Of a stretch of 20,337 bases of DNA, positions 1 through 7,645 are shown in pieces; positions within the stretch are counted from its first letter, which is position 1, and each line of letters starts with the position of its first letter. The stretch comes from CAWBRT01 sp050015355 (GTDB lineage Bacteria; Acidobacteriota; Terriglobia; Terriglobales; Acidobacteriaceae), in NCBI GenBank assembly GCA_050015355.1, contig JBEKBO010000082.1:1-20337 (forward strand), in the 5' to 3' direction. The position numbers and the translations under genes were made by a program. The notes under the pieces are model-generated. The model did no database searches. It saw nothing but the letters and a program-made list of their open reading frames with translations, and was not told where the DNA came from.

Positions 1-104
1 CGCTCAAAGCCAGTCATCATCGCCAATGTCCTCTGCCTCATCTTCTCAATCCACCTACTCGCTTGCACTTTAACCCGAGTAGCTGTGGAAAGCAGAGAAC
101 TTAA

Positions 105-842
105 TCAGAGTCTCCCTAGCTTATCGCGGGCTGCCACATTCTCGCCAATCGAGTCGACCGGGCAACGGCTAATACAGACTCCGCATGTTCCTTGGGCAAT
201 CCGCAAACACCAGGCAAACGGATCGTCGCCGTAAGGGCGCGGAGTCGGAGGCAGCTCAGCGTCGGTCACCACGCTTCCCAGGCGGTGCGCGATGCCATGT
301 CGTGTGATGAGTCCACCGGAAAGGCCGAATGTTCCCAGCCCCGCGACGAATGCCGTGTGCCGCTCCGACCAACAACTGCTGATCCCGACTTGCGGCCGTT
401 CCGCCACGGTATTCTGAGACACCACGGCGGGCGCAACCGCGGCAAAGCCCAGAGATCTGAGATGCAATTCCATGCCGTGCCTCATCCGGCTGTTGAGCTC
501 CTCTCCGAAGGTACGAACATAAGCCCAGGCGCGGGAAGGGACCTGCGTCTCGCGCCGGTTGGTCGAGCGAGCGGGGGAGCTGACCGGCAAACTCCAGCAA
601 ACGACGCTACGGGCGGTTGCCTGCGGAGCGACCAATGACAATGCTTCTTGCGGACTCCAATAGAATGGGCCGATGACCTCTTTGAATCGAGCAAACCATG
701 CATCATCGGCTGCCGCAACAGCCACCGTTGGCCCGTCGAACATGGCTTCTCCGAGCCCGTCGTCAAAGCCGGTTTTTGAATCGCCTGCCAACAGCTCCGT
801 TAGGATCGCCAAAGGGTCTAATCCCATACCCACTCTCCACAT
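105..842 (-). CDS. QueG-like 4Fe-4S cluster protein, C-terminally short
   Basis: This 245-residue protein resembles the epoxyqueuosine reductase-like (COG1600-type) iron-sulfur proteins. What is seen: a Cys set near the C-terminus, C212, C220, C223 and C227 followed by Pro (CGVCISRCP), which can bind one 4Fe-4S cluster, and a preceding Gly-rich stretch (VAGLGTFGLSGG, about 166-177) typical of the family. Relatives usually continue past this cluster with a DK-x-x-C-type segment and a further cysteine motif. Here the chain stops right after a DKLGRL sequence, so the tail seems lost or diverged. The same frame stays open after the TGA down to the window edge. An alternative start is Met6 (ATG at 825-827), which has a GGAGAG just upstream and may be the true one. 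A weak TAGAAT -10-like box lies at 861-866 (minus). The function is unknown: probably a redox protein, not necessarily a queuosine enzyme, because the second cluster region is missing. Confidence 0.7.
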   Translation of the reverse strand: MWRVGMGLDPLAILTELLAGDSKTGFDDGLGEAMFDGPTVAVAAADDAWFARFKEVIGPFYWSPQEALSLVAPQATARSVVCWSLPVSSPARSTNRRETQVPSRAWAYVRTFGEELNSRMRHGMELHLRSLGFAAVAPAVVSQNTVAERPQVGISSCWSERHTAFVAGLGTFGLSGGLITRHGIAHRLGSVVTDAELPPTPRPYGDDPFAWCLRIAQGTCGVCISRCPVDSIGENVAARDKLGRL

Positions 843-1023
843 AGTGTTAACTTTCTAGTCATTCTACTCTGCCATTGGCGCGGCATAAAACCAATAATGC
901 GGGAGAAGTTGAGGGCGGAGTCTGAGCGGGGTCTCCAGAAAGCCAGAAGTCAGGCTTTGCGGCGCGGCGCGCGACAAGTCTGCTCGGATGCTCCCGAGAA
1001 ATACATCAAACAAGAAAACTGCT

Positions 1024-2700
1024 CTAATACGGGAACTCGATCCCCATGCTCTTGGCGAACTCCCAGGTGGCAGCCCTGAACTGCTTGGGGCCGGCGGCAA
1101 ACGAAGTCTGACCGCCTGAGTACGATGCCAGCGACTGCAGCAAATTCATGCCGGCGACATCGTCCACGTCAAGTCCGATACAGTCAACTCGCACTCTCCC
1201 CAGCACGGCGTTGATCTCGGAAGAACCGACATGGGCGGCAGCATCGCGTCCGTCGGAGATCACCAGCAGTACGCGGCTCCTGTTCTTGGCGATGCGGTCC
1301 AGGTGTCCGGCGGCGAAGGCAACCGCATCCAGCAAAGCCGCGCCTGATTGCGGCTTGATGCCCGCGATCGCCTCTTCCAGCAGCTTTTCGTTGCGCGTCA
1401 AGTCCTGCTCGAACTCCAGCTCATTGCTGAATCCCATGACGAACACCTCATCGTCCTGCCGAAGGTGCCTGACCAGATCGCTTAGAGCAAAGAGGATCGC
1501 GTCGCGGTCGTCGTGCGTAAGGCGTGCTTTCTGAATCACGATTCCGAGCGAAAGCGGGCCATCGCGAGGAACAAAAGCGCGCTTATGAACCGGCGGAAAT
1601 TGCAGCCCCGCCTTGGCTGTGTTTTGCGCCGGTTCCTGGCTCGGCGGAAGCACAGGAACGGCAGTCGGCCCCGTTCTAGCTTTGCTCGCCGATGGCGTGG
1701 CAACCGCAATGGAGGCGCTTTGCACTTGACCAGACGGCTTGGCAACCGGGGCCGCATGGGAATCGGGCGGTCTCGGAGCTGCCGCTCGCCGCGCTTGATC
1801 GGGGCGCGAACTCAGTGGCGCAGTTGATCGCGCGATATTAGGCTTGGTCGCGGAAGTTGGAGCCATTGCCGCAATCAGAAACCGGTCCCAATTGCTATTG
1901 CTGCCGCCCGCGTCCACGTATTGCTTTCTTGCGAATTCCGCGATCTGTGCGCCCTGTGGCGTTCCGCGCGAGAGATTGACGGCCCGCGCCAAATACCAGT
2001 AGCCCTGGTTCTGAGGCGGCTTCTGTTTGAGCATCGCAATGGCAAGCCCATACACGTAGCGCCCGTTGTTCGGTACCGTCGCTACTGCCTGCTGCAAGTA
2101 TTGTTGCGCGGCGGCATAATCTTTCTGGCCGAGATAGCCGAAGCCTGCTTCGCCCTCAAGCGTGCTCAAGATTTGCATCTGGACCCGGAAGAATTCTTCC
2201 CTCGTCATGCCCACCGGCTTTTGCAGATGCCCAAACTCGGCCAAGCCGCGCGTCGCCATCCTGAATCGTTCCCTGGCATCGCCGGGCGAGCCTCCCACTC
2301 TGGGGTCAACCAGTGCCGCCAACGCGATTGCATTTCCCGAATCAATGGCCAGCAGCGCCTTGGCGGGGCGCGCTGCCTGCACGGGAGCTCCGGTTTGCAG
2401 GTAATCCCACACCAGGAACTCAATCGCGGAGGTCGTCAGGGGACCGTTTCCGGCAATGTTGAGGAAGTGTTCCAAGGCGGGGATTTGTCGTGCAACGCCG
2501 GTCTCTTTCAAGGCCGCTTCGTACGCGCTCAACCCGGTTTTATCGGCCAATTCAGCCAATGCCTCGGGCTGCAAGGCAACTGCGCCGGCCAAGCAGAATA
2601 CGGAGGCAATCAGCGCCCGAAGGCTCAATCGCACATGCCGGCCGAAGAGAGCGAAACCGGATTGAGTGGAGATGCTACCGAGCGAATTGCCTGTCGACAT
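1024..2700 (-). CDS. VWA-like domain protein with N-terminal membrane segment and TPR region
   Basis: This 558-residue protein is of a kind common in Acidobacteriota. Residues 1-28 are basic and polar. A hydrophobic stretch at about 29-44 ending near PEALA is a signal peptide or membrane anchor, so the rest is probably outside the cytoplasmic membrane. Residues about 75-260 contain helical TPR-like repeats (for example YAAAQQYLQQAVATVPNN). A Pro/Ala/Ser-rich linker follows, and a von Willebrand A-type domain spans about 381-540. The usual metal site (DxSxS and a Thr) is not conserved: the first strand reads LGIVIQKARLT and the Thr loop reads SGAALLDAV. Only the later SDGRD is kept. The start at ATG 2700 was chosen because AAGG lies 5 nt upstream and the signal segment then sits near the N-terminus; an in-frame ATG at 2775 would add 25 residues. 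The likely role is protein-protein contact at the cell envelope; the partner is unknown. Confidence 0.8.
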   Translation of the reverse strand: MSTGNSLGSISTQSGFALFGRHVRLSLRALIASVFCLAGAVALQPEALAELADKTGLSAYEAALKETGVARQIPALEHFLNIAGNGPLTTSAIEFLVWDYLQTGAPVQAARPAKALLAIDSGNAIALAALVDPRVGGSPGDARERFRMATRGLAEFGHLQKPVGMTREEFFRVQMQILSTLEGEAGFGYLGQKDYAAAQQYLQQAVATVPNNGRYVYGLAIAMLKQKPPQNQGYWYLARAVNLSRGTPQGAQIAEFARKQYVDAGGSNSNWDRFLIAAMAPTSATKPNIARSTAPLSSRPDQARRAAAPRPPDSHAAPVAKPSGQVQSASIAVATPSASKARTGPTAVPVLPPSQEPAQNTAKAGLQFPPVHKRAFVPRDGPLSLGIVIQKARLTHDDRDAILFALSDLVRHLRQDDEVFVMGFSNELEFEQDLTRNEKLLEEAIAGIKPQSGAALLDAVAFAAGHLDRIAKNRSRVLLVISDGRDAAAHVGSSEINAVLGRVRVDCIGLDVDDVAGMNLLQSLASYSGGQTSFAAGPKQFRAATWEFAKSMGIEFPY

Positions 2701-2961
2701 ACGCCTTGTCTTCTCCGTGAAAGTATCTTCTGAGATGCAGTGCTGGTGCCGCGTGTTTGCCGAAAGCCTCGTCATGAATTCGGGAAAGGATTTGCTGAAT
2801 ATACGGTTCGGCTGCCGCAGGGTGTTGGAGTACGATTACAGCAGCACTGCACAGTAGCCGATTTCAAAGGGCGGCTTCGACCGCTGATATCCTGTTGCGC
2901 AAACTTCGAGGAGATTCGGCATGCGGCGATCTCCACAAGCACCGTGCCTTGGGAGGCGACG
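2701..2961. other. divergent intergenic region between VWA-like gene and plus-strand cassette
   Basis: These 261 nt separate two divergently transcribed genes and must hold the promoters of both. A long open frame runs through it in phase with the hydratase, but it shows no family similarity and no good ribosome site. No convincing sigma70 pair or riboswitch-like structure was found. In particular, no cobalamin riboswitch is recognisable, although a corrinoid-dependent cassette follows. Confidence 0.5.
2951..2956 (+). promoter_or_regulatory. ribosome binding site of the hydratase gene
   Basis: GGGAGG lies 5 nt upstream of ATG 2962. It decides the start: the frame is open far upstream, to an ATG at 2740, but only this start gives the usual family length and N-terminus. 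Confidence 0.75.
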
Positions 2962-3759
2962 ATGGCGTTGAGTGAGGAGCAGGCAAGGCTGGCCTCCGAT
3001 CTGCTGGTTAAGCATTGGACGGAGGGCTCGTGTCTGGCAACACTCCCGGAGCGGCTGCGGCCCAGTACCCGCGCGGAGGGTTACGCAATACAAGCTTTCC
3101 TGGAGAGACACAGCGCTCGTCCTCTGTATGGCTGGAAGATCGCGGCGACAAGTCTCGATGGGCAGCGGCACATAGGGGTGGATGGACCTCTGGCCGGACG
3201 ATTGCTGGCTGAGCGCGTCTACGAAAACGGGGCAAAGCTGTCGTTGACGAATAATCATATGCGGCTTGCCGAGCCTGAATTTGCGTTTCGCATGGCCAGC
3301 GACCTAACGCCACGGCAGACTGTCTACGAGGTCGACGAAGTGCTGAGCGCTGTCGAGTCGCTGCACACGGCCCTCGAAATGCCGGACTCGCGCTTTGAGG
3401 TTGTTGCGAGTGCCGGTGCGCCGCAACTGATTGCCGACAATGCCTGCGGTCACGAATTCGTGCTGGGTCCGGCCGTGTTTGCTGATTGGCGCACGATGGA
3501 CCTGGCCGCGCTCCGGGTCAGCGGCTCGGTTAAGGGCAAGCTCGAATGCGAAGGCAAAGGCGCCAACGTGCTCGGAGATCCGCGAATAGCCTTGACGTGG
3601 CTGGTCAACGAGCTTTCGCAGCTTGGTATCTGCCTGAAGGCCGGGCAGGTGGTCACCACCGGAACCTGTCTGAAACCGATGCCACTCGCCCCCGGCGATA
3701 CAGTGCGGGCAGGCTTCGGTGTTCTCGGAGAAGTTATAGTGAGCTTCGGCGAGCGATAA
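2962..3759 (+). CDS. 2-keto-4-pentenoate hydratase family protein (MhpD-like)
   Basis: This 265-residue protein belongs to the MhpD/fumarylacetoacetase-fold hydratases. The best-known members add water to 2-oxopent-4-enoate in the meta-cleavage of aromatics, giving 4-hydroxy-2-oxovalerate. Family residues are visible: the GWKI motif with K59, the AEPEFAF motif with E104 and E106 (metal ligands in relatives), and E139 in HTALEMPDSR. Length and domain coverage look complete. It is the first gene of an eleven-gene plus-strand run, 100 nt ahead of the corrinoid activator. Family members also include 2-oxo-3-hexenedioate decarboxylases/hydratases and related enzymes, so the exact substrate is uncertain. 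Its position suggests work on the carbon skeleton of the compound handled by the cassette. No ring-cleavage dioxygenase or aldolase partner is in the window. Confidence 0.85.
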   Translation: MALSEEQARLASDLLVKHWTEGSCLATLPERLRPSTRAEGYAIQAFLERHSARPLYGWKIAATSLDGQRHIGVDGPLAGRLLAERVYENGAKLSLTNNHMRLAEPEFAFRMASDLTPRQTVYEVDEVLSAVESLHTALEMPDSRFEVVASAGAPQLIADNACGHEFVLGPAVFADWRTMDLAALRVSGSVKGKLECEGKGANVLGDPRIALTWLVNELSQLGICLKAGQVVTTGTCLKPMPLAPGDTVRAGFGVLGEVIVSFGER

Positions 3760-3859
3760 GGTACGACCGGCTCGTGGACTCTCCGCATGCCGCACGAACA
3801 GTGAGGTCAAAGCGAAGCGGGGTATAAGAGGTGACGACGGCATTCATCGGGGGAGACGC

Positions 3860-5347
3860 GTGAGCGAGACGGTGAGGGTCGAACTGGTTCCGCTCGGGGT
3901 GTCCCTGGAAGTCAGGCGGGGGGCGGCTCTCGGCAGCGTTCTGGCCGCGCACGGGCTGGAGTTTCCTTGCGGAGGCTCCGAACTGTGCGGCTGCTGCCGC
4001 GTACGCATTCTCGAAGGGACACTGACGGCAACTCCCAAAGACAAGCTGGCGCTTACGGACGAGGAGATTGCCGCCGGATGGCGGCTGGCGTGCCAAGCCC
4101 GTGCTGAGACGGCGCTCAAACTGCACGTGGAACAGTGGACCGTTCCCATCCTCAGCGACCACACCCGGCTGCGCGGCTCGGGGCGCAGCGGCCTGGGAAT
4201 TGCCATCGATGTCGGGACAACCACCCTCGTGGCGCAGATGGTCGATCTCACGACAGGCGATCTTCTTGGTGTTCGTACGGCACTGAATCCGCAAACCACG
4301 TTCGGAGCCGACATCATGACGCGGTTGCGATTCGCTCTGACGAAACCGGATTTGACGCCGCTGATTCGCGATGCTATCGGCGATATGGTCAGGCAGCTTG
4401 CGGCGGGCCGTGAGAACGAAGTCGGAGAAGCAGTGCTGGTGGGCAACACGGTGATGCATCACTTGTTTGCCGGCATCGACCTGGAGCCGCTCTCGCACGT
4501 GCCGTTTGCATCCGCGGAATTGGGTGAGCAGCGGTTCACGCCCCGGGAACTGAATTGGGAGCTGCCCCAGGGTTGCCGAATTCGTTTTATTTCCTGCATC
4601 GGCGGGTTCGTTGGCTCAGACGTGCTCGCCGGTATCGTTGCCGTGAACATGAGTACGGGCGCTGAGCTGACGGCATTAATCGATCTCGGAACCAACGGTG
4701 AGATTGCGCTCGGGAATCAGGATCGAATCCTGTGCGCTTCTACGGCAGCGGGTCCGGCCTTTGAAGCCGGCTCGATCCGCATGGGAATGCGCGCCGCCAC
4801 GGGCGCTATCGCTCAGGTATCGAATCGCAACGGCAAACTGGAGTGCGCCGTCATTGGCGATGTTGCGCCGCGCGGCATCTGCGGCAGCGGGCTGGTGGAT
4901 GCGGTAGCGGCGGGACTGGAGAGCGGCGCAATTCTGCCCAGCGGCCGGCTGGCGAATGGGGCGCGCGAGTTTCCGGTGATGGAGTCCGTGATCGTGTCGC
5001 AAGCCGACATCCGTGAGCTGCAACTGGCAAAGGGAGCAATCGCCGCCGGAGTTCGCATCCTGCTGGGCCACTGGGGCGCAAGCATGCAAGATGTGCGAGC
5101 CGTGTACCTGGCGGGAGCCTTTGGAAACTACGTTCGGGTCGAGAGCGCCGCCAGGATTGGCTTGCTGGAGATGGCGCGCGAGCGCGTTGTTTCCGCCGGC
5201 AATACGGCGCTACGCGGCGCCAAGTTGATGTTGCTTTCCGAAAACGGACTCATGCCAAAGATTGAACATGTGAGTCTCGCCGCCGACGCGGGCTTTCAGG
5301 ATACGTTCGTGGACTGCATGGGATTTCCAGATGCGGCAAGACCATAG
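3860..5347 (+). CDS. RACo-type reductive activator of corrinoid proteins (2Fe-2S + ASKHA/DUF4445)
   Basis: This 495-residue protein is of the family that uses ATP and a low-potential electron to rescue Co(II)-corrinoid to Co(I). Residues about 1-95 form a plant-type 2Fe-2S ferredoxin domain with C37, C43, C46 and C78. The ASKHA ATPase domain begins almost at once, with DVGTTT (117-122). It continues with VGNTVMHH (194-201), DLGTNGE (275-281), GICGSGLVD (339-347) and YLAGAFGNY (416-424). Classical RACo proteins are longer (over 600 residues) with a linker and middle domain between the two parts. That part appears missing here. The start is GTG 3860, preceded by GGGGGAG (3849-3855) at 4 nt spacing. 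The next gene starts 10 nt after the stop. Its natural client is the corrinoid protein at 7646-8290. The electron donor is probably ferredoxin. Confidence 0.9.
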   Translation: MSETVRVELVPLGVSLEVRRGAALGSVLAAHGLEFPCGGSELCGCCRVRILEGTLTATPKDKLALTDEEIAAGWRLACQARAETALKLHVEQWTVPILSDHTRLRGSGRSGLGIAIDVGTTTLVAQMVDLTTGDLLGVRTALNPQTTFGADIMTRLRFALTKPDLTPLIRDAIGDMVRQLAAGRENEVGEAVLVGNTVMHHLFAGIDLEPLSHVPFASAELGEQRFTPRELNWELPQGCRIRFISCIGGFVGSDVLAGIVAVNMSTGAELTALIDLGTNGEIALGNQDRILCASTAAGPAFEAGSIRMGMRAATGAIAQVSNRNGKLECAVIGDVAPRGICGSGLVDAVAAGLESGAILPSGRLANGAREFPVMESVIVSQADIRELQLAKGAIAAGVRILLGHWGASMQDVRAVYLAGAFGNYVRVESAARIGLLEMARERVVSAGNTALRGAKLMLLSENGLMPKIEHVSLAADAGFQDTFVDCMGFPDAARP

Positions 5348-5357
5348 GAGCGATTGC

Positions 5358-6257
5358 ATGAAGACACTTTTTGAACGTGTTGCCCAAGGCGAGATCTTGA
5401 TTTCCGACGGAGCGATGGGAACTTTTCTGCACGCCAGAGGGCTCGCTCCGGGTGAGTGTCCGGAGTCCTGGTGCGTTTCGCACGCGGATATCGTACGCAA
5501 CATCGCGGAGTCCTACGCCGCTGCCGGTTCCGATATCGTCGAAACGAACTCGTTCGGCGGCACTTCCTTCAAGCTTAAGGCATACGGCTTGGCTGATCAG
5601 GCCGCCATCTTTAATCGCGCCGCGGCAAGGCTGGCAAAAGAGGCGGTTGCAGGCAAGGGATACGTGGCCGCATCGGTCGGACCCACCGGGCAGATCGTAG
5701 AAGAAGAAGGCGGAAATGTGACGGCGGCGCAACTCTACGAGTCGTTCAAAGAGCAAGTGATCGCTTTGGCCGAGGGTGGCGCCGACGCGATCTGTGTCGA
5801 GACGATGTGGTCGGTGCAGGAAGCCACGCAGGCCATCCGGGCCGTCAAGGAGAACACGCAGTTGCCGGTCATCTGCACGTTCACCTTCGAGCCGGGCGTA
5901 AAGGGCTTCAGAACGACCATGGGCGTCAAGCCGGACAGGGCGGTTCGGGCGGCGCTCGACGCGGGGGCCGACATGGTGGGCGCAAACTGCGGCAACGGGA
6001 TCGCAAACATGATCGAAATCACCCGGCAGATGCGCGCTACTGTGCCGCAAGCGCCGATTCTGATCCACGCCAACGCCGGCCTGCCGGTCGTTGAAAACGG
6101 CGAAACGGTGTTCAAGGAGACTCCCGAATACATGGCTTCCCGCGTTGCCGAACTGATTGCCGCGGGGGCAAATGTCATCGGGGGTTGCTGCGGGACGAAC
6201 CCGAATCATATTGCCGCCATGGCGGCGGAGGTGAAACGGCTGGCGGCGAAGGGTTGA
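5358..6257 (+). CDS. homocysteine S-methyltransferase family protein (BHMT / MetH N-domain type)
   Basis: This 299-residue protein is a single TIM-barrel homocysteine methyltransferase domain. The three zinc-binding cysteines of the family are present: C211 in GANCGNG and C277/C278 in GGCCGTNP. So are the N-terminal SDGAMGT (16-22), which often reads DGAMGT in MetH, and ETNSFGG (62-68). It lacks the pterin, cobalamin and activation domains of full MetH. Start ATG 5358 was chosen for the family-like N-terminus and the TAGGAG at 5345-5350, 7 nt upstream. With a separate corrinoid protein two genes downstream, it is well placed as the acceptor-side methyltransferase, moving a methyl from cobalamin to homocysteine to make methionine. 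It could instead use another thiol, or take methyl from a betaine or S-methylmethionine directly, as other members do. Confidence 0.88.
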   Translation: MKTLFERVAQGEILISDGAMGTFLHARGLAPGECPESWCVSHADIVRNIAESYAAAGSDIVETNSFGGTSFKLKAYGLADQAAIFNRAAARLAKEAVAGKGYVAASVGPTGQIVEEEGGNVTAAQLYESFKEQVIALAEGGADAICVETMWSVQEATQAIRAVKENTQLPVICTFTFEPGVKGFRTTMGVKPDRAVRAALDAGADMVGANCGNGIANMIEITRQMRATVPQAPILIHANAGLPVVENGETVFKETPEYMASRVAELIAAGANVIGGCCGTNPNHIAAMAAEVKRLAAKG

Positions 6258-6277
6258 ACCGGAACTCTCCTCGTCCC

Positions 6278-6340
6278 ACGTAAGCTGCTGATACGCGAAA
6301 CGGCAATGAAAACCAGGTCTTGACCGCCGCGCAGCTTCGT
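6278..6340 (+). repeat. imperfect inverted repeat in the leader of the URO-D methyltransferase gene
   Basis: ACG-T-AAGCTGC at 6278-6288 is matched by GCAGCTTCGT at 6331-6340, ten pairs with one bulged T and a 42-nt loop. It lies in the 118-nt gap before the methyltransferase gene. It could be an mRNA leader structure or a regulator site. The long loop makes chance a real possibility. Confidence 0.3.
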
Positions 6341-6375
6341 TCCATGATGGCAAACGCGACAAGAAGGAGAACGAG

Positions 6376-7563
6376 ATGACGGAACGCGAGAGGGCTCTGG
6401 CCGCCATTCGGGGCGACACTCCGGATCGGATACCGTGGATCCCGCGACTTGAATTCTGGTACCGGGCCGCGCTGCGAAAAGGAACCCTGCCCAAAGAATG
6501 GCGAGGCTTGACGCTGGAAGAGATTGCGCGCCGCCTCGGCGCCGGCCTTTACGCGCTGAACCCCGACTACACCTCGGATGTGTCCGGCACAGTCGATCGG
6601 GGGCTCGGACTTTGGCACATACCGACGTTGCCCTATGACTTCGAGTTGGAAGGCGTCGAACGCCGGATCACGAAGCGGGAATCAAAGAACGGGACTGAAA
6701 CTGTCGTCGAGTACGTTACTCCAGTGGGCTCGGTGCAAACGGCCTTTCTGTTTACGGAAGAGATGTTGGACGCCGGCGCATCCATTCCGTGGGTTTCCGA
6801 AGTGCCGATCCGCAAGCCCGAGCACTTCGCGGCCGTTGGCTACATTTTCGAGCACATCAAGGTTAAGCCGAACCCGGCCGGCTACCAGGCATTGCGGGAT
6901 AAAGTTGGCGACCAGGGCGTTCCGGTGGGCTTCATGCTGGGCACGGCGGGGCCTATGCATCACATCATGAAAGAGTTGATGTTCACCGAGGAATTCTATT
7001 TTGCGATGGCCGACTATCCGGAAAAGATTCACCGGCTGGCCGAGCAGATGAAGCTTTTCTACGAGGCGGTCGGGCAAGTGGCGCTCGATTCCCCGGCTGA
7101 AGTAGTCTTTCTGGGCGGCAACTATGACGATTCGATCACGCCGCCGCCGGTGTTCAAGAAGCACATCCTGCCCGATCTGAAGCGATTTGGCGAACGTCTG
7201 CACCAGCGAGGCAAGTATCTGCTCACGCATACCGATGGAGAAAATCGCAGGCTGATCCCGCTGTACCTGGAGGCCGGCTTCGACATCGCCGACTCGGTTT
7301 GTCCCTACCCAATGACCCGCTTGACGCTGGAAGAGACACTCGCCGCATTTGCGGGCCGCATCACAATTTGGGGCGGCATTCCGTCGACCCAGCTGTGCGT
7401 GAGCAGTACGGATGAGCAGGAGTTCCGCCGTTATGCCGACGGCCTGATCGAGCGTTATGGCCACGCGAAACGGCTGGTGCTCGGAGTGAGCGACATGGTG
7501 ACGGCAGACGCCGAATTGGACCGCATCAAGTACTTGTGCGACAAGATAAACGCGCTTTGCTGA
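6376..7563 (+). CDS. uroporphyrinogen decarboxylase-fold methyltransferase (candidate substrate:corrinoid methyltransferase)
   Basis: This 395-residue protein is of the URO-D superfamily that includes MtaA/MtbA and the substrate methyltransferases of anaerobic O-demethylase systems. It begins TERERALAAIRGDTPDRIP, a typical start for this group. A GTAGPMHH loop lies at 189-196 and a THTDGE motif at 284-289. In MtaA/MtbA the zinc site is H-x-C plus a later Cys. Here it reads H285-T-D287, with cysteines at 309 and 341 as possible further ligands, so metal binding, if any, differs. AAGGAG lies at 6363-6368 upstream of ATG 6376. The neighbouring corrinoid protein and activator argue for a role as methyltransferase I, acting on a methylated substrate and loading the corrinoid. 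True heme-pathway HemE function is unlikely from this divergence and context. The substrate cannot be read from the sequence. Confidence 0.85.
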   Translation: MTERERALAAIRGDTPDRIPWIPRLEFWYRAALRKGTLPKEWRGLTLEEIARRLGAGLYALNPDYTSDVSGTVDRGLGLWHIPTLPYDFELEGVERRITKRESKNGTETVVEYVTPVGSVQTAFLFTEEMLDAGASIPWVSEVPIRKPEHFAAVGYIFEHIKVKPNPAGYQALRDKVGDQGVPVGFMLGTAGPMHHIMKELMFTEEFYFAMADYPEKIHRLAEQMKLFYEAVGQVALDSPAEVVFLGGNYDDSITPPPVFKKHILPDLKRFGERLHQRGKYLLTHTDGENRRLIPLYLEAGFDIADSVCPYPMTRLTLEETLAAFAGRITIWGGIPSTQLCVSSTDEQEFRRYADGLIERYGHAKRLVLGVSDMVTADAELDRIKYLCDKINALC

Positions 7564-7565
7564 TG

Positions 7566-7612
7566 CCGGGACGAAGCGGGCAAGTATCCGGCGGCGGGCT
7601 TGGACGTCCCGG
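7566..7612 (+). repeat. stem-loop between methyltransferase and corrinoid-protein genes
   Basis: Perfect 8-bp arms CCGGGACG (7566-7573) and CGTCCCGG (7605-7612) begin 2 nt after the methyltransferase stop codon. An inner AAGC/GCTT pair (7574-7577 with 7598-7601) extends the stem, with GGA bulged out at 7602-7604. No U-tract follows. It is more likely an mRNA-stabilising, processing or attenuation element than a simple terminator. Confidence 0.6.
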
Positions 7613-7645
7613 AATTGATTGGCAGAAAGCCTGAGGAAAACGGAA

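Noticed and set aside
1921..2733. 270-codon plus-strand frame opposite the VWA-like gene
   Set aside because: It has no recognisable domain or ribosome site; the minus-strand protein has a signal segment and TPR/VWA structure.
2740..2961. N-terminal extension of the hydratase from an upstream in-frame ATG
   Set aside because: The extra 74 residues resemble no domain and lack a ribosome site, while GGGAGG precedes ATG 2962.
2701..2961. Cobalamin riboswitch ahead of the corrinoid cassette
   Set aside because: No B12-box-like conserved core was recognised in this gap or the later leaders.
3760..3859. TATAAG at 3823-3828 as a promoter for the corrinoid activator gene
   Set aside because: No acceptable -35 box lies 16-18 nt upstream.
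5250..6494. Long minus-strand open frame (414 codons) opposite the homocysteine methyltransferase
   Set aside because: It shows no family motif and lies wholly antisense to genes with clear catalytic motifs; it is a high-GC shadow frame.
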